The translations under genes were made by a program, and so were the position numbers. The notes below the pieces were generated by a model that saw only the letters and a program-made list of their open reading frames with translations, searched no databases and was not told the origin of the DNA. A stretch of 24,398 bases of DNA from Candidatus Helarchaeota archaeon (lineage in GTDB: Archaea; Asgardarchaeota; Lokiarchaeia; Helarchaeales; JABXJV01), in contig JABXJV010000396.1 of NCBI GenBank assembly GCA_013375355.1, positions 1 to 24,398 of the forward strand, given 5' to 3'. Position 1 is the first letter of the stretch, and every line of letters begins with the position of its first letter. Below are positions 22,775-24,398 of this stretch, in pieces.

Positions 22775-24241
22775 TTGAATAAGAGAAAAGCATTTTTACC
22801 TTTAATAGCTATTTTGATTGCGACGGTTCTTTTGTTTCTCCCAGTTCAACCTGTTCAGGCAATTGGACCTAATCTTGAAGAAGGGGCTAATGGATTTATT
22901 ACTTATGAGAATGAATCTTATATAATGAGAGCTGTTTATGCAAATGCTACAAATACAAACTTAAACACCGGTGATAAAATACGATGGAATACTACTAATG
23001 CAAATAACTCTCAAATAGTTGCGCTGGGGGGTTGGATCGCTGACGTAATATGGGGTACACTTGATTATTATAATATCACAACTGGATCTTGGGGGGGTTT
23101 TATGGGGATTCCTACTACGGAAATGTTTGGAATTGGATATAATTCGACAGCTCCAATTAATTTAGGTATTGGCAACTATAATTTATATAGTTTTGGTATG
23201 CCAATGATGGCACCCCAATTGCTTTGTTCAAATTTTGCACACGCTAATCATTCCGTTGTAAATTCGACTTATGCAATGTTTTTGGGGTACGGCTCAAGCT
23301 CAGTTCTACACACTACTCCCACAAACACTATTTATAATGGATCATGGGCTATATGGACGACTGACTTAGGTGCTAATAATCGAAAAATGGTATTTACTTA
23401 TAACAATGAGGGAATGATGACTCGAATGCAACAATACGGAGCAGCAGATTGGTCGAGGTTGGATGCTGAACTGAGGCTTGAGGAAAAGGGATTTGCTGTT
23501 AAAAAGGGCGACAATTTTACGTGGAGGGTTACTTATTCCCAAGTTGCTCCATTGTTTTACGTCGGCGATAAAATAAGATGGAGTATCACTGAGATAAATA
23601 ACACTCAACCACTCTTTCCGCCTATGATAGCGGATATAATATGGGGCACAATAGAATTATATAATAGCACAAATGGAACTTGGGGCAGTTTTATGGGTCA
23701 ACCTACCACGGAAATAGCAGGATTTGCATTTAATTCGACACATCCATGTTCTATATTTGGTGGTAATTATAGTTTGTATCATTTTGCTATGTTATTGGGC
23801 ATGCCATTCCCACCGTTTATTATTCCTTTGAGTTTTACGGTGTCTAACCATACCATTGTAAATTTTACTTATAGATTTTTTTCGGGGATGGGCTCAAGCT
23901 CTTTTAAACACACTACTCCCACAACCGGTATTACTGGAACATGGACTGCATGGCCGACTGACTTAGGCATTAATAATCAGAGATTAGAAATGACTTATAA
24001 CGAAAATGGAATCCTTACTAGAGTGCGAATGTATACGGGAACGGATATGTCGATATTGGGTGTCGAAGTTGTGCTTGAGGGTTTAGAGGCTGAAGAAGAA
24101 AAACCTATGGACTTCTTATTGTTAGCATTGATGGCTGGTGGCGGTGGAGGTCTCGGAACAGAAATAATTATATTAATAGGGGTTGCTGCTGCAATCGGTG
24201 TTATTATCGTAATAATAGTTATTAAAAAGGTCAAAGGATAA
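22775..24241 (+). CDS. Secreted, membrane-anchored surface glycoprotein with two internal repeats
   Basis: The 488-residue protein has a signal peptide (basic NKRK, hydrophobic core 6-23, likely cleavage after VQA at 27-29) and a C-terminal anchor: an acidic hinge (EAEEEKP), a five-glycine run and a final helix (about 463-483) ending KKVKG. Between them are two repeats of roughly 200 residues, recognised by GDKIRWNTT/GDKIRWSIT, ADVIWGT/ADIIWGT, PTTE, FG.GNY.LY, GSSS..HTTPT and W..W.TDLG.NN. Some 15 or more N-x-S/T sequons indicate heavy glycosylation. This is the design of an archaeal cell-surface protein; the repeat fold is unknown. TTG start with GGAGTGGAAGGAT upstream, shared with the palindrome described at 22729-22761. 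Confidence 0.85.
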   Translation: MNKRKAFLPLIAILIATVLLFLPVQPVQAIGPNLEEGANGFITYENESYIMRAVYANATNTNLNTGDKIRWNTTNANNSQIVALGGWIADVIWGTLDYYNITTGSWGGFMGIPTTEMFGIGYNSTAPINLGIGNYNLYSFGMPMMAPQLLCSNFAHANHSVVNSTYAMFLGYGSSSVLHTTPTNTIYNGSWAIWTTDLGANNRKMVFTYNNEGMMTRMQQYGAADWSRLDAELRLEEKGFAVKKGDNFTWRVTYSQVAPLFYVGDKIRWSITEINNTQPLFPPMIADIIWGTIELYNSTNGTWGSFMGQPTTEIAGFAFNSTHPCSIFGGNYSLYHFAMLLGMPFPPFIIPLSFTVSNHTIVNFTYRFFSGMGSSSFKHTTPTTGITGTWTAWPTDLGINNQRLEMTYNENGILTRVRMYTGTDMSILGVEVVLEGLEAEEEKPMDFLLLALMAGGGGGLGTEIIILIGVAAAIGVIIVIIVIKKVKG

Positions 24242-24398
24242 ATTTTTTCATATCTTTCTCTATTTTTTTATTTTTGAGAATTTTTCAATTCCTTTGATTT
24301 TTAATTTGGCAGATTTCCACCTTTAAATCTTTCGACATTATTTGTTTTGAGAGAGCAAGTAGACAACTTCCTCCCAAGGGTAGCCGACTTAGGGTCTG
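24242..24398. other. 3' flank with T-rich terminator region and an unassigned, less AT-rich end
   Basis: The first ~35 bases after the stop are T-rich and suit termination. From about 24348 the composition becomes distinctly less AT-rich up to the window edge. It may be the edge of a minus-strand gene (a frame ending NLPN then a stop is open to the edge) or an RNA gene, but too little is present to decide. Confidence 0.3.

Noticed and set aside
24348..24398. Possible structured RNA (RNase P-like GGGAGGAAG on the minus strand)
   Set aside because: Only about 50 bases are present and the flanking conserved elements do not match; it may equally be coding.

Overview
The window looks archaeal and most likely comes from an Asgard (Lokiarchaeia-like) genome; the lineage is an inference. 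The evidence is a strongly AT-rich sequence, a 71-residue archaeal histone, a tRNA-splicing endonuclease subunit, a tRNA-Arg with an intron in its D-loop, TATA-like boxes, Shine-Dalgarno sites with many TTG starts, heavily N-glycosylation-rich surface proteins with terminal membrane anchors, and a longin/roadblock-like domain fused to a membrane domain.

Left part (1-8760): redox and acyl-CoA metabolism. A 5'-truncated VAO-type flavoprotein and a proline iminopeptidase-like hydrolase (+) converge on an acyl-CoA dehydrogenase with a C-terminal extension (-). Upstream of it lies a cysteine-rich ferredoxin-like protein (-). A radical SAM protein and a small cupin follow as a short + operon, then a second cysteine-rich ferredoxin-like protein with an N-terminal winged helix (-). 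The two Fe-S proteins share one architecture and may serve as electron carriers or redox sensors for the neighbouring enzymes.

Middle (8960-14650): an unrecognised 384-residue soluble family occurs twice in inverted orientation, together with two copies of a seven-helix membrane protein, a third degenerate copy of that membrane protein, a 64-bp direct repeat flanking one copy, two small ORFs and a histone gene. This is the least explained part of the window and the best candidate for an undescribed two-component module.

Right part (14845-24398): information processing and cell surface. endA-like and hisS form an operon; the EndA-like protein has lost its catalytic histidine, so it is probably a structural subunit. 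Then come a longin-like membrane protein, a membrane-anchored five-repeat kelch protein, a GNAT acetyltransferase followed by a STAS-like gene broken by one base in a homopolymer, a VapBC pair, the intron-containing tRNA-Arg(CCT), rpiA, an acidic membrane protein and a two-repeat surface glycoprotein whose promoter carries a perfect 22-bp palindrome. The EndA variant and the non-canonical tRNA intron fit together, because such introns generally need a heteromeric, broad-specificity endonuclease.

All assignments come from reading motifs by eye; no database search was possible.
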